A stretch of DNA of 64,000 bases, from positions 1 to 64,000 of the forward strand of contig NZ_BAAAUN010000001.1 in NCBI RefSeq assembly GCF_039533965.1. The letters are read 5' to 3'. How positions within the stretch are numbered: position 1 is the stretch's first letter; each line of letters opens with the position of its first letter. The position numbers were made by a program, and so were the translations under genes. The stretch comes from Microbacterium luteolum (GTDB taxonomy: Bacteria > Actinomycetota > Actinomycetes > Actinomycetales > Microbacteriaceae). The notes under the pieces were generated by a model. It had not been told where the DNA came from and did no database searches. It saw only the letters and a program-made list of their open reading frames with translations. Of this stretch, positions 27,533-37,300 are shown piece by piece.

Positions 27533-28963
27533 ATGACCCAGATCCCCTCCATCGACGCCGAGGCTCTCGACGGGGCCTCCCGCCCCGAGACCCGCGGCAT
27601 CGAGCTGATCGACGACGCCGAACGCCATGGCAGGGCGCGCGACCTCTTCCTGATCTGGGCGGCCCCGAGCGTCAGCATCCTGAACCTCACGATCGGCGCT
27701 TCGCTGATCCTGCTCGGTCTCGAGATCTGGCAGGCGGTCGCCGTGATCGTCGCCGCCTCGCTGCTCTGGGTCCTGCCGGGCATCATCGCCGGCAGCGGCC
27801 CGGCATCCGGCACGTCGGGCTCTGTGGTGACGAGGGCGATGTACGGCATCCTCGGCAACCGGCTCTTCGTCGCCGTGGTCGGATGGTTCATCGGCGCGGT
27901 CTTCCTCTCGCTGACCTGGCTCGCATCGTCGTTCCTGGGCGCCGACCTGCTGCGGCGGGTCGGCATCTCCGACCCGATCTGGGTTCCGATCGGCGTGACC
28001 CTCGTGGTCTCCGCCGTCACGATCCTGGTCGCGATCTTCGGCCACGGACTCATCCTGCGCGCCTACCCGTACATGGCCGGGGCGCTGTTCGTCATCTTCC
28101 TGGCCGTCGCGGCGTTCATCCTGCCCACCGTCGACTGGCAGTACTCGGCCCCGGAGACTCTCAGCGGCCCCGCCCTGTGGTCGGCGATCTCGATCGGCTT
28201 CACGATCCTCGCGTCGACGCCGCTGTCGTTCATGAACAGTCCCGACATCGCCCGCTACCTCCCTCGTGAGACGAAGCCGTCGCACATCGCGGCCGCGACC
28301 GCGCTCGGCGGTGCCATCCCGTTCATCGTCTTCACGACCGTCGGCGTACTGCTCGCGACGGGCCTGAGCGAGGCCGCCTTCGCGACCGGCATCGATGTCG
28401 CGCTGATCGACCTTCTTCCCTCCTGGCTCGGGCCGGTCCTCGTGCTCGGCGTCGTGATCAACACGATCGCCCTCAACGCCATGACCGCGTACACCTCGAG
28501 CATGGCTCTCCAGGCCATCGGGTTCCGCCTGCGTCGCATCCCCGCGGCGATCATCGTCGGCGTCGTCGGCACGGCGCTGACCATCTACCTCGTCCTGTCG
28601 TCGAGCCTGCTCGAGGCCGCGAACCTCATGCTCCAGTTCCTCGTGATCGTCTCGGGACCCGCCATGGCGATCTTCGTCGTCGACGTCATCCTGCGCCGCT
28701 ACGACTACGACGGGATCGACCTCTTCCATGACCGACCCGGCGGCCGGTTCTGGTACTCGGCGGGATGGAGCATCCCCGGCATCACCGCGCTGTTCGTCGG
28801 CGGGATCGTCACCGCGCTGTGCCTGTCGACGAGCGTCTGGAGCGGTCCCATCGCACAGGCCCTGGGCTACATCGACCTCTCGGTGCCCGTCGGCATGCTC
28901 GTGGCCGCGGTGCTCTATGCCGGCCTGTTGCGCACGCCCCTCGGAAAGGACGGTCGACCATGA
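27533..28963 (+). CDS. NCS1-family nucleobase:cation symporter
   Basis: 476 aa with about 12 hydrophobic helices. The first (FLIWAAPSVSILNLTIGASL) and the segment GSGPASGTSGSVVTRAMYGI are typical of NCS1 permeases, and PLSFMNSPDIARYLPRETKP is the conserved loop with Asp and Arg. Members carry cytosine, purines, allantoin, hydantoin or related rings with H+ or Na+. The ATG follows AAAGGAAC. The stop overlaps the amidohydrolase start (ATGA), so transporter and hydrolase are co-translated. Confidence 0.9.
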   Translation: MTQIPSIDAEALDGASRPETRGIELIDDAERHGRARDLFLIWAAPSVSILNLTIGASLILLGLEIWQAVAVIVAASLLWVLPGIIAGSGPASGTSGSVVTRAMYGILGNRLFVAVVGWFIGAVFLSLTWLASSFLGADLLRRVGISDPIWVPIGVTLVVSAVTILVAIFGHGLILRAYPYMAGALFVIFLAVAAFILPTVDWQYSAPETLSGPALWSAISIGFTILASTPLSFMNSPDIARYLPRETKPSHIAAATALGGAIPFIVFTTVGVLLATGLSEAAFATGIDVALIDLLPSWLGPVLVLGVVINTIALNAMTAYTSSMALQAIGFRLRRIPAAIIVGVVGTALTIYLVLSSSLLEAANLMLQFLVIVSGPAMAIFVVDVILRRYDYDGIDLFHDRPGGRFWYSAGWSIPGITALFVGGIVTALCLSTSVWSGPIAQALGYIDLSVPVGMLVAAVLYAGLLRTPLGKDGRP

Positions 28964-30579
28964 CCACTCGCTACATCAACGGACGCATCTTCACGGGCGA
29001 CCCCGACCCCGTCACGGCCTGGGCCGAGGCTTTCACGGTCGACGCCGACACGATCTCGTACGTCGGCTCGAACGGCGATGCTCCCGAGGCTGACGAGGCC
29101 GACGAGACCGTCGACCTGGAGGGCCGCCTGGTGCTGCCCGGGATCACCGATGCGCACACCCATCTGCTCATGGCGGGAGCGGCACTCGGGCAGGTGCCGC
29201 TCACCGCGGCGCGCTCGCTCGACGACATCCAGGCGTTGCTGCTCGATGCCAGGGCTGCGAACCCGGAGGCCGCGGTGCTGCGGGGGAGAGGCTGGCTCTT
29301 CGACTCGATCCCCGGCGGCGCACCGACGGCCGCCATGATCGACGCCGTCGTCGCCGACATCCCGGTGTATCTCGACGCCAACGACTACCACTCGTGCTGG
29401 GTCAACACCGCCGCTCTGGTCGAACTCGGCATCACCCGGGACACCCCCGATCCGATCGGAGGCCATTTCGCCCGGGATGCCTCGGGGGAGCCGACCGGGC
29501 TCCTCTACGAGACCGCGGCGACGCAGTACGCCTGGGCGCACCGCGACGCGACGACGACCGACGCCGACCGTGACGCGGACGCGGACCGCGTCATCGAGGC
29601 CTACCTCGCCGCCGGCGTGACGGGGGCGGTCGACATGGCGTTCGACGAGTTCGGACTTGCGGCGCTCCAGCGCGCGCAGGAGCGTCATGGGGGAGAGCTG
29701 CCGATCCGCGTCGCCGCGCACTGGCTCATCACCAACACGGGCGACGATGGCGAGAACCTCGCGCAGGTCGCGCGTGCGGCCGAGCTCGCCCGGGAAGCCT
29801 CCTCGCCCTGGTTCCGCGTCGTCGGCATCAAACTGATCCTCGACGGCGTGATCGATGCGTGCACCGCCGCGATGCGGCATCCCTACGCCGATGGCACGAA
29901 CGCCGCGCCCATCTGGCCGGTCGCGCAGCTGAACCCTGTCGTCGCGGCGGCGGATGCCGCGGGCCTGCAGGTCGCGCAGCACGCGATCGGCGACTACGCC
30001 AGCGAGATCGCCCTGGATGCCATCGAGAACGCGATCGCCGTCAACGGCGACAGGCCGCGTCGTCACCGCATCGAGCACCTCGAGTACGCGGCGCCTGGCA
30101 CCGCCGAGCGGATGGCGCGACTCGGCGTCACCGCCTCGATGCAGCCCGTGCACAGCGACCCTGCCATCTTCGCCAACTGGGCCGAGATGCTGGGCGACGA
30201 CCGGGTGGACCGGGCGTTCCCGTGGCCCGAGTACGAGGACGCGGGTGCTCTGCTCGCGTTCTCGACCGATGCGCCGACCGCCCCGCACGAGGCGCTGGCG
30301 AACATGTACGTCGCGTCGACGCGCGCCTCCGCGCTCGACCGCTCGATTCCCGCGGTCCATCCGCAGTACGCGCTGCCGCTCGCGGCGGCGATCGGTCACG
30401 CGACGCGCGACGCCGCGGCATCCGTCGGCGATGGCGACTGGCGCGGCCGCATCGCCGCGGGGTTCGCCGCCGACGTCGTCATCCTCGACACCGACCCGTT
30501 CGTCGAGGGGCCGGCATCGCTGCTCGAGGCGCGGGTGATCGAGACGATCGTCGCCGGGCGGTCGCGGTACCGCGCGTAG
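28960..30579 (+). CDS. Amidohydrolase (YtcJ-like)
   Basis: 539 aa. The metal-dependent hydrolase core shows ITDAHTHLLMAGAAL (HxH), a later QVAQHAIGDYASEIA, RRHRIEHLEYAAPGTAERMA, and an Asp in LAFSTDAPTAPHEALANMYV. The N-terminal FTGDPDPVTAWAEAF and C-terminal GFAADVVILDTDPF form the flanking beta sandwich. This subgroup acts on N-acyl or cyclic amide compounds. The pairing with an NCS1 permease and the TetR regulator suggests uptake and hydrolysis of a nucleobase-like or hydantoin-like compound. Confidence 0.85.
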   Translation: MTTRYINGRIFTGDPDPVTAWAEAFTVDADTISYVGSNGDAPEADEADETVDLEGRLVLPGITDAHTHLLMAGAALGQVPLTAARSLDDIQALLLDARAANPEAAVLRGRGWLFDSIPGGAPTAAMIDAVVADIPVYLDANDYHSCWVNTAALVELGITRDTPDPIGGHFARDASGEPTGLLYETAATQYAWAHRDATTTDADRDADADRVIEAYLAAGVTGAVDMAFDEFGLAALQRAQERHGGELPIRVAAHWLITNTGDDGENLAQVARAAELAREASSPWFRVVGIKLILDGVIDACTAAMRHPYADGTNAAPIWPVAQLNPVVAAADAAGLQVAQHAIGDYASEIALDAIENAIAVNGDRPRRHRIEHLEYAAPGTAERMARLGVTASMQPVHSDPAIFANWAEMLGDDRVDRAFPWPEYEDAGALLAFSTDAPTAPHEALANMYVASTRASALDRSIPAVHPQYALPLAAAIGHATRDAAASVGDGDWRGRIAAGFAADVVILDTDPFVEGPASLLEARVIETIVAGRSRYRA

Positions 30580-30600
30580 GGGTGGCGGAACCGGCGCGAC

Positions 30601-31314
30601 TCAGATGCCGAGCGCGCGTTCGATCTCACGGGCACCGCGCTCCGCGGCGGCGGAGACGTCCTCGGCCGGCACCTTGCTGTAGCTCGTGGCGATGTAGGGC
30701 ACGGTCAATGCGGCGACCGCCTCGTCGAGCCCGCTGCGCAGGATCGGATGGACGATGTCGGTGATGCCGGGCTGCGCGGAGTCGGGGCGGACGAGGAGAC
30801 GGTCGCGACGGATCCCCGCGAGCATCGCGCCGTCGATCTCCGTGTGCGCGACCGAGCTGAACGCGGAGAGCACGTGGCCGCTGGCGGTCCCGTCGAGGGG
30901 GAAGAGCGCTCCGACCCGCACGTGGAAGCCGAAGTCGTCGGGGCTCTCGACCTGCGCGATGATCCGCACGCGGCCCTCGTCGATCACGCCGAGATTGCAG
31001 GACTGTCGCGTCGCATCCGCGACACGTCGCATGGCCGGCATCGCGGCGGCGATGAGCGACCTGGTCGGCTCCTGGCGATGCGCGAGGTCGAACAGCCGCA
31101 TCGACAGCTGGTACAGGCCGCTCTGCGGGTCGCGGTGGAGGTAGCCGCGCTTCTCGAGCCGCAGCAGCACGCGGAAGATCTGGCCTGGCGAGCGATCGAC
31201 GGCCTTCGCGATGTCGAGCTGGCTGAGCCCGTCGGCCGCGGCGGCGAGCGTCTCGAGGATGTCGAGAGCCTTGTCCACGGCGGGTGCCGCATAGTCGGGC
31301 TGCTGTTCGACCAA
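30601..31314 (-). CDS. IclR-family transcriptional regulator
   Basis: 237 aa. The N-terminal winged helix (AVDKALDILETLAAAADGLS, then QLDIAKAVDRSPGQIFRVLL) is followed by the effector-binding domain with CNLGVIDEGRVRIIAQVESP. The start is TTG 31314, with GGAGAG upstream. The gene follows the AhcY-like gene on the same strand with 16 bases between; they are probably one operon controlled by IclR. It is convergent with the amidohydrolase gene. AT-rich DNA upstream of the operon (32529-32560) has two ATACAAA copies that could be its operator. Confidence 0.88.
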   Translation of the reverse strand: MVEQQPDYAAPAVDKALDILETLAAAADGLSQLDIAKAVDRSPGQIFRVLLRLEKRGYLHRDPQSGLYQLSMRLFDLAHRQEPTRSLIAAAMPAMRRVADATRQSCNLGVIDEGRVRIIAQVESPDDFGFHVRVGALFPLDGTASGHVLSAFSSVAHTEIDGAMLAGIRRDRLLVRPDSAQPGITDIVHPILRSGLDEAVAALTVPYIATSYSKVPAEDVSAAAERGAREIERALGI

Positions 31315-31330
31315 GGGTGTCTCTCCGTCG

Positions 31331-32515
31331 TCAGGATGAGGAATCGAGGACTGCCAGGATACGACGGGCGATCGTGCGATCGATGTCGTCGGGCACGGGC
31401 TGGGGTCCTGCGGAGAGAGCCGAACGATCGGTGACGACGCGCACGAGCGACAGGGTCTGCAGGAGGAATCCGAGGTCCATCGACTCGATCGAGTTCCCCT
31501 TGGGCTCGCTGCCGGCGAGGTTAAACATGCGGCCGTTCGCCAGCAGGATCACATGCCCGCCGTGTGGGAGGTCGATACGGTCGACAGCGGAGCCGAGCGA
31601 GGTGGTCGACGTCGCTCTGGCACGCAGCGTCTCGACGTCGATCTCCCAGGGAAAGTGTCCGACGTTGCCGATGATCGCACCGGCGTGCATCTGCTCGATG
31701 ATCTCGTAGGGGAGCACGCCGGGGCGGCCCGTCGCCGTGATGAAGACGTCTCCCCAGTGGGCGAAATCCGTCGCGCTTCCGACGCGGAACCCGTCGAGGG
31801 CCGCCTCGAAGGCCTTCAGCTCGTCGGTGTCGACGACAGCGACCTTGCCACCGAGCGCTCGAAGGTAGTGAGCGACCCCGCGGCCGCACCAGCCGTAGCC
31901 GAAGACCACGAAGCGCCGCCCGGGGACCATCGCGTTCGTGATGCGCATGAAGCTCTCGACCGCGGACTGCCCGACCGCATGCTTGTTCTCACCGATGGCC
32001 TTGAGCAGGCTGTCGTTGATCACGATGACCGGGAAGGGCACGGCGCCGGCGAGTTCCGTGCGAAGACGATCGCCGCCGCTGGTGGTCTCCTCGGTCCCGC
32101 CGATCACGGTGCCGGTCGTGCCACGGGCGACGAGTCCGGCGACGAGATCGGCTCCGTTGTCGAGGATGATGTCCGGGGCGCCGTCGAGCACCGCGGCGAT
32201 GTTGGCCTCGTGCTGCGCGAGGGTGTCGTCGCGACGGCCGTGGATCGTGATGCCGGGCAGCGAGTTCAGGTAGTCGACGACATCGTCCTGCGTCGACCCG
32301 AAGTTGCCCGTGCCGATGAGCTCGGCGCCGCCGGCGGCGAGCGTCTCCACGAGGACCGCGGTCTTCGGCTCCACGTGCAGGGACATGCCGATGCGGTGGC
32401 CGGCGAAGGGTCGCGTGCGCTCGAGCTCCTGCCGCACGTCGGCCAGCAGCGCCATTCGGGAGCGGATCCAGGCGACCCGAGAGTTGTCCTGTGCGGCCAT
32501 ATCGGAAGCGGTCAT
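31331..32515 (-). CDS. AhcY-like (S-adenosylhomocysteine hydrolase family) protein
   Basis: 394 aa, about 40 residues shorter than canonical AhcY. It keeps His47 (LHVEPKTAVLVETL), the STQDDV signature, Glu142, Lys172, Asn177, His287 (GNVGHFPWEID) and the NAD-binding GYGWCGRG (206-213). Relative to the human enzyme, by manual alignment, the Asp131 equivalent is Asn120, Asp190 is Glu176 and Cys195 is Val181. The C-terminal Lys/Tyr tail that closes on NAD is absent. It may act on a compound other than S-adenosylhomocysteine. It is transcribed with the IclR regulator, divergent from a Gfo/Idh/MocA gene. Methionine-cycle genes are not near. Confidence 0.8.
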   Translation of the reverse strand: MTASDMAAQDNSRVAWIRSRMALLADVRQELERTRPFAGHRIGMSLHVEPKTAVLVETLAAGGAELIGTGNFGSTQDDVVDYLNSLPGITIHGRRDDTLAQHEANIAAVLDGAPDIILDNGADLVAGLVARGTTGTVIGGTEETTSGGDRLRTELAGAVPFPVIVINDSLLKAIGENKHAVGQSAVESFMRITNAMVPGRRFVVFGYGWCGRGVAHYLRALGGKVAVVDTDELKAFEAALDGFRVGSATDFAHWGDVFITATGRPGVLPYEIIEQMHAGAIIGNVGHFPWEIDVETLRARATSTTSLGSAVDRIDLPHGGHVILLANGRMFNLAGSEPKGNSIESMDLGFLLQTLSLVRVVTDRSALSAGPQPVPDDIDRTIARRILAVLDSSS

Positions 32516-32522
32516 GCGCGTC

Positions 32523-32558
32523 AGCTTACAGATACAAAATTAGAATGCATATACAAAT
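32523..32558. promoter_or_regulatory. AT-rich divergent promoter region with ATACAAA repeats
   Basis: ATACAAA occurs at 32532-32538 and 32551-32557 in the 128-base gap between the AhcY-like and oxidoreductase genes. On the minus strand TAAGCT (32523-32528) lies seven bases before the AhcY-like ATG. The AT content is well above the neighbourhood. The IclR protein encoded in this operon is the obvious candidate to bind here. Confidence 0.5.
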
Positions 32559-32643
32559 CTGCTGCGATCGGTCTTAGGCTGACACCGCGAGTGCCGAGAA
32601 CGAGCACCCGCGAGATCCGGATGCTTCGGGAAAGGCCACAGTC

Positions 32644-33663
32644 ATGCACCCTGTCGGTTTCGTCGGGACGGGCTTCCATGCGCGGACCAACCTCCTGCCC
32701 GCGGCTGCGCTCGCGGGTGTCGAGATCGTAGGCATGGCGAGCCGCAACGCGGAGCGCTCCGCTGCGACACTCGTCCGCGCAGGCTTCGGGGACGCGCGCC
32801 CGTACGGCAGCGTCGGCGACATGGTGGCCGACAATCCTCACCTCGATCGGGTGATCGTCTGCGCCCAGCCATCCGATCAGCCAGCGATCGTCCGGGAGCT
32901 GATGGACGCCGGGGTGCATGTGCTCGCCGAGAAGCCGCTCGGGCTGGATGCCGGCGAAGCGAGGGCGCTCGCCGACCACGCGACGAGCCGAGAGGTCGTG
33001 CTCCGGGTGGCCTTCATGAAGCGGTATGCGCCGGCAGTACTCGCCCTTCAGGAGCTGCTGGCGACCGCGCAACTCGGGCCCCTGCTCTCCTTCGACGTGC
33101 GCTTCGGTGCAGACGCGGGCGCCTTCGCCCCGACCACGGCGGACTTCATCCGACTCGCGGCGATCCATCACGTGGACCTCGTGCGCTTCCTCTTCGGCGA
33201 CGTCGAGCGGGTCGATGTCGCCTTCGCGGGAAGCGACCTGGCCGCCACGGTGCTCGTGACCGTGCGCATGCGCTCCGGTGTCGTCGGCACCCTGCACCTC
33301 ACCAACGGTCCCGGACACACGAGCGAGCTCGACATCACCACGATCACCTGCGAACGCGGCATGGTGACGATGACCGACACGCGAGAGCTGGTCGTGCGCC
33401 GCGGGGCCGTCGGCGGTGGCGACTGGCGCCGTCCGCGCGAGCAGAGTACGTCCCTGACGCCGGCCGTGAGCACGATGTCGGGCGGTGCGCAGGACCTGGT
33501 GCTGCGTGGCTTCGTCGACGAGATCGCAGCGTTCGCCACCGGCGACCTGGGTCGTGACGACCGGAGTGCGGAGGAGAACGTGCGGACCATGGAGCTCGTC
33601 GACGCGATCGTGCGACAGCTGCCGCCGGATCGCGCCGCAGGCGAGAACACCGGCGGCGCCTGA
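32644..33663 (+). CDS. Gfo/Idh/MocA-family oxidoreductase
   Basis: 339 aa. The N-terminal NAD(P)-binding fold starts VGFVGTGFHARTNLLPAAAL. The catalytic block is HVLAEKPLGLDAGEARALAD (Glu-Lys-Pro), then IRLAAIHHVDLVRFLFGDVE with the general His. The substrate is probably a sugar, inositol or related polyol. It is divergent from the AhcY-like/IclR operon and shares its regulatory gap. GAAAGG eight bases upstream is a plausible ribosome site. Confidence 0.88.
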   Translation: MHPVGFVGTGFHARTNLLPAAALAGVEIVGMASRNAERSAATLVRAGFGDARPYGSVGDMVADNPHLDRVIVCAQPSDQPAIVRELMDAGVHVLAEKPLGLDAGEARALADHATSREVVLRVAFMKRYAPAVLALQELLATAQLGPLLSFDVRFGADAGAFAPTTADFIRLAAIHHVDLVRFLFGDVERVDVAFAGSDLAATVLVTVRMRSGVVGTLHLTNGPGHTSELDITTITCERGMVTMTDTRELVVRRGAVGGGDWRRPREQSTSLTPAVSTMSGGAQDLVLRGFVDEIAAFATGDLGRDDRSAEENVRTMELVDAIVRQLPPDRAAGENTGGA

Positions 33664-33680
33664 GCCTCACCCGCGGGCGG

Positions 33681-33697
33681 GGGAGGTTTGCCCTCCC
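33681..33697 (+). terminator. Short hairpin after the oxidoreductase gene
   Basis: GGGAGG and CCTCCC enclose TTTGC 18 bases after the stop codon. The stem is GC-rich but no T-run follows, so termination strength is uncertain. Confidence 0.5.
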
Positions 33698-33929
33698 GAC
33701 TGACCCGTCCCCAGACGATCTCGTCGAGAGGGCCACCGCCCTTCCCGGACGGTTGGGGAGGCGGCGAAGATATCGCTGCACTCTTCGGCTGATTCCCCAG
33801 GTCTCAGCCCGTAGCCCCCGCTACATATAGCAGAGTACATCGGTTTTGTCTTGTCCACCATTTGGGGGACAAAGAAAGTTGCGAAAGTTTTCTGGACGAT
33901 GACCCGGTTGTCTTCCCGCAGGGGTTTCG
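33698..33929. other. Non-coding interval with dyads, no assigned function
   Basis: No credible gene was seen between the oxidoreductase gene and the ATG at 33942. Two dyads stand out: CGAAGA/TCTTCG near 33768-33790, and TTGTCC (33851-33856) with GGACAA (33867-33872) ten bases apart. A locally AT-rich stretch follows at 33871-33900. A small structured RNA or a repressor site is possible. No known riboswitch consensus was matched. Confidence 0.4.
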
Positions 33930-33935
33930 TAGGGT
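33930..33935 (+). promoter_or_regulatory. -10 element (TAGGGT), leaderless start
   Basis: TAGGGT is followed by six bases and the ATG at 33942. Confidence 0.5.
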
Positions 33936-33941
33936 GTAGTC

Positions 33942-34322
33942 ATGGACAGATTGCTCGTGATCACCGCGCAGGTCGCCATCGCCCACGGCCACCGGGTCGA
34001 GGTGATCGAGCAGATCGATCCCCTCACCGAGGAGCCGGTGGTCCTCGCCGTCGTCGACCTCGACACCGGCATCCGCTACCGACGCACGGACGAGGTGCGT
34101 GGCGAGTTCTCCCGTTGGATCGGCCGGGTGATCGAGTGCACGGTGACGATCGGCGGTGCCGGACGAACGGTGCTGCGCGTCGACCCGATCGGCTCGGGCG
34201 CGACGGAGGCGAAGGGCGCGCTGTACGGCGCCGACGCGGCCGCGGACGCCGCGAAGGCCGAGGCCGACCGCTGGGGCGGCACGGACCGTCCGCCGGCGGA
34301 GGAGCCGGAACGCTTCTGGTGA
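33942..34322 (+). CDS. Conserved hypothetical protein
   Basis: 126 aa, soluble. The N-terminal half forms strands (LLVITAQVAIAHGHRVEVIE, VVLAVVDLDTGIRYRR). The C-terminal third is Ala/Asp/Glu-rich (ADAAADAAKAEADRWGG) and likely helical or disordered. No family was recognised. It is convergent with dnaE2, 20 bases apart. Confidence 0.7.
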   Translation: MDRLLVITAQVAIAHGHRVEVIEQIDPLTEEPVVLAVVDLDTGIRYRRTDEVRGEFSRWIGRVIECTVTIGGAGRTVLRVDPIGSGATEAKGALYGADAAADAAKAEADRWGGTDRPPAEEPERFW

Positions 34323-34342
34323 GCGTCTGGCACCGGTGCGCA

Positions 34343-37300
34343 TCAGCGGAAGTCCCTGGATCGATGCGTGAGCCCGGTGCGCAGATCCTCGAAGGCATCG
34401 GCGAGCACGTTCACGACCCCCTCCTCTGAACGCTCCAGGATGCCGCGGATGATGAGCGCCGGAGAGTCGCGGGCCACGCGCCGATAGCGGTTCCATACGC
34501 CGGTCGAGCAGACGACGTTCACCAGCCCGCTCTCATCCTCGAGGTTCATGAACGTGATCCCGGAGGCCGTCGCCGGCCGCTGACGGTGGGTGACGAGGCC
34601 GGCGACCTCGATGCGCCGTCCTGATTCGTGCGCGCGCAGATCGGCGGCGGTCAGCACACCTCTGTCGCGGAGCGCGCCGCGGAAGTGTGCCATCGGGTGG
34701 TCATCGGTCGAGACGCCGGTCGCCCAGAGGTCTGCGGAGAGCCGTTCGTAGCTGGTCTGATCGGCGAACAGGGGCGGCTGCACGGCGACGGAGGTGCCGG
34801 GAAGGAAGCGCGACCGGTCGTCGGCGGCCGCACCCGCGAGCCAGATCGCCTCCCGCCGCTCCAGCCCGAGGCAGGCGAACGCGCCGGCGGTGGCGAGAGC
34901 CTCCAGTTGTGCGGCGGTGGCATCCGTGCGCCGCACCAGGTCGTGCAGGTCGCGGTAGAGGCCGTTGGCCTCGCGCTCGGCGACGATCTTCTCGGCCAGG
35001 GGCACGCCGATCCCGCGGATGCCGCTGAGCCCCAGTCGCACCGCGTGCCCGCCGTCCCGGCGATGGGAGGCCGACTCGTCGGGGGCGTCTCGGTCGAAGC
35101 GGAGCGTCGGAGGCTGCGGAGTGTCGAGGCAGTCGTCCCTGCCGGTCGGCCGCCCGGTGGGCTCGGCGAGCGGCTCCAGCGTCTCCGTCGCGCCCGAGGC
35201 ATGCAGATCGGGGCGGCGGACCTCCACCCCGTGCCGTCGCGCATCGGCGGTCAGTGTCGCCCCGGAGTAGAAGCCCATCGGCTGCGAGCGCAGGAGCCCG
35301 GCGAGGAACGCGGCGGGATAGTGCAGCTTCAACCAGGAGCTGGCATAGACGAGCAGCGCGAACGACAGCGAATGCGACTCCGCGAAACCGAAGTTCGAGA
35401 ACGCCTGGATCTGCGCATAGATGCGATCGGAGGCGTCGAGGTCGAGCCCGCGCCTGGCCATTCCCGCGTAGAGCTTCTCGCGCACTCTCTCGATCTTCTC
35501 CAGGCCCCGCTTCGAGCCCATGGCCCGACGCAGCAGGTCGGCCTCGTCTGCGGTGCAGTCGCCGACCGCCGTGGCCATCTGGATGAGCTGCTCCTGGAAG
35601 ATGGGGATCCCCAGTGTGCGCTTCAGGATCGGTTCGAGATCGCTGTGCGGGTAGGGGATGGGGAAGTCCACCGGCTCCTCGCCGCGGGCGATCCGCTCCC
35701 GGTTCTCCTCGTCGAGGCGGTCCTTGGCCATCTTGCGCCGGACGAACGGATGCACGGCCCCGCCCTGGATGGGGCCGGGGCGGATGAGAGCGATCTGGAT
35801 GGTGAGGTCGTAGAAGCTCCGCGGCTGCAGGCGGGGGAGCAGCCCGATCTGCGCGCGCGACTCGACCTGGAAGACCCCGATCGAGTCCGCTCGGCACAGC
35901 ATGTCGTAGACCGCTGGCTCCTCCTTGGGGAGGGTCTCCAGCGTCCACCGCTCACCGGTGGCCTCGAGGATCATGTCGAAGCAGTGCTGGAGCGCGGCGA
36001 GCATCCCGAGGCCCAGCAGATCGAACTTCACCAGTCCCATGAAGGCGGCGTCATCCTTGTCCCACTGGATCACCGTGCGGTTCTCCATGCGGGCATGCTC
36101 GACAGGAACGACCTCGCCGACGGGTCGCGCCGTGAGCACCATGCCGCCCGAGTGGATGCCCAGGTGGCGCGGCGCCTTCAGCAGCTCGCCCGCGTAGGCG
36201 AGCACGTTCTCGGGGATGTCGTGACCCTCCGACGGCTCCAGGCCCGTGCCCCAGCCGTCGACCTGCCGCGACCAGGCATCCTGCTGCCCCGGTGAATGCC
36301 CGAGCGCCCTTGCCATGTCGCGCACCGCGTTCTTCGGACGGTACTGGATGACGTTCGCGACCTGGGCCGCGCGCTCCCTGCCGTACTCTCCGTACACCCA
36401 CTGGATGATCTCCTCCCGGCGGCGGGAGTCGAAGTCCACGTCGATGTCGGGCTCCTCTGTCCGGGTGGTGGCGAGGAACCGCTCGAAGGGGAGGCCGTAG
36501 AGGATGGGGTCGACGGCGGTGATGCCCAGCAGGTAGCAGACCGCGCTCGCCGCAGCGGACCCTCGTCCCTGGCAGAGGATGCCGCGCCGCCGTGCTTCGG
36601 CGACGATGCCGTGCACGATGAGGAAGTAGCCGGGGAAGTCCTTCTCCTCGATGACGTCGAGCTCCCGCTCGATCCGGCGATGCTCCTCGTCTTTCAGTCG
36701 GGGATACTTCGACGGCACGGCCTCCCACACCAGATGCCGCAGCCAGCTCATCGGCGTGTGCCCCTCCGGCACCTTCTGCTTCGGCAGCGCCGGTCGCGCG
36801 AGTCGCAGCGGGAACGCGGATGCCGCTGCCAGCTCGAGGCCGTACGAGATCGCGCCGGGGTAGCGCTGGAAGCGCGCCGACATCTCCGCTCCGCTGCGCA
36901 GGTGCGCGCCGCCGTGCGCGGGCAGCCATCCGTCGAGCTCGTCCATGCTGCGGACCGCACGGACAGCGGCCACCGCCTCGGCGAGCGGGGCCTGGGCAGG
37001 ACCGGCGTAGTGCACGTTGTTGGTCGCCACCACGGGCAGCCGCATCCGCCGGGCGAGTTCGGCGAGGGCGTCGTTGCGACGGGTGTCCTGCGGATCCCCG
37101 TGGTCGAAGAGCTCGACGGCGACGTGGTCGGCGCCGAACAGATCGACGAGGCTCCGGAGCGGGGTCGCGGCATCGCCGACCTCGAGTCCCCGACGCACCG
37201 CGCCCTTGCGGCATCCGGTCAGGATCGTCCACTGCCCACCCGCGCTCGCCGCGAGCTCGTCGATGTCGTAGACCGGGCGCCCCTTCTCGCCCCCGCGCAG

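Noticed and set aside
33698..33929. A ydaO-type or other known riboswitch
   Set aside because: The stretch has GC-rich helices, but the conserved core of known classes was not matched.
34628..36295. 555-residue plus-strand open frame opposite dnaE2
   Set aside because: Antisense shadow of the polymerase gene without a family match or promoter.
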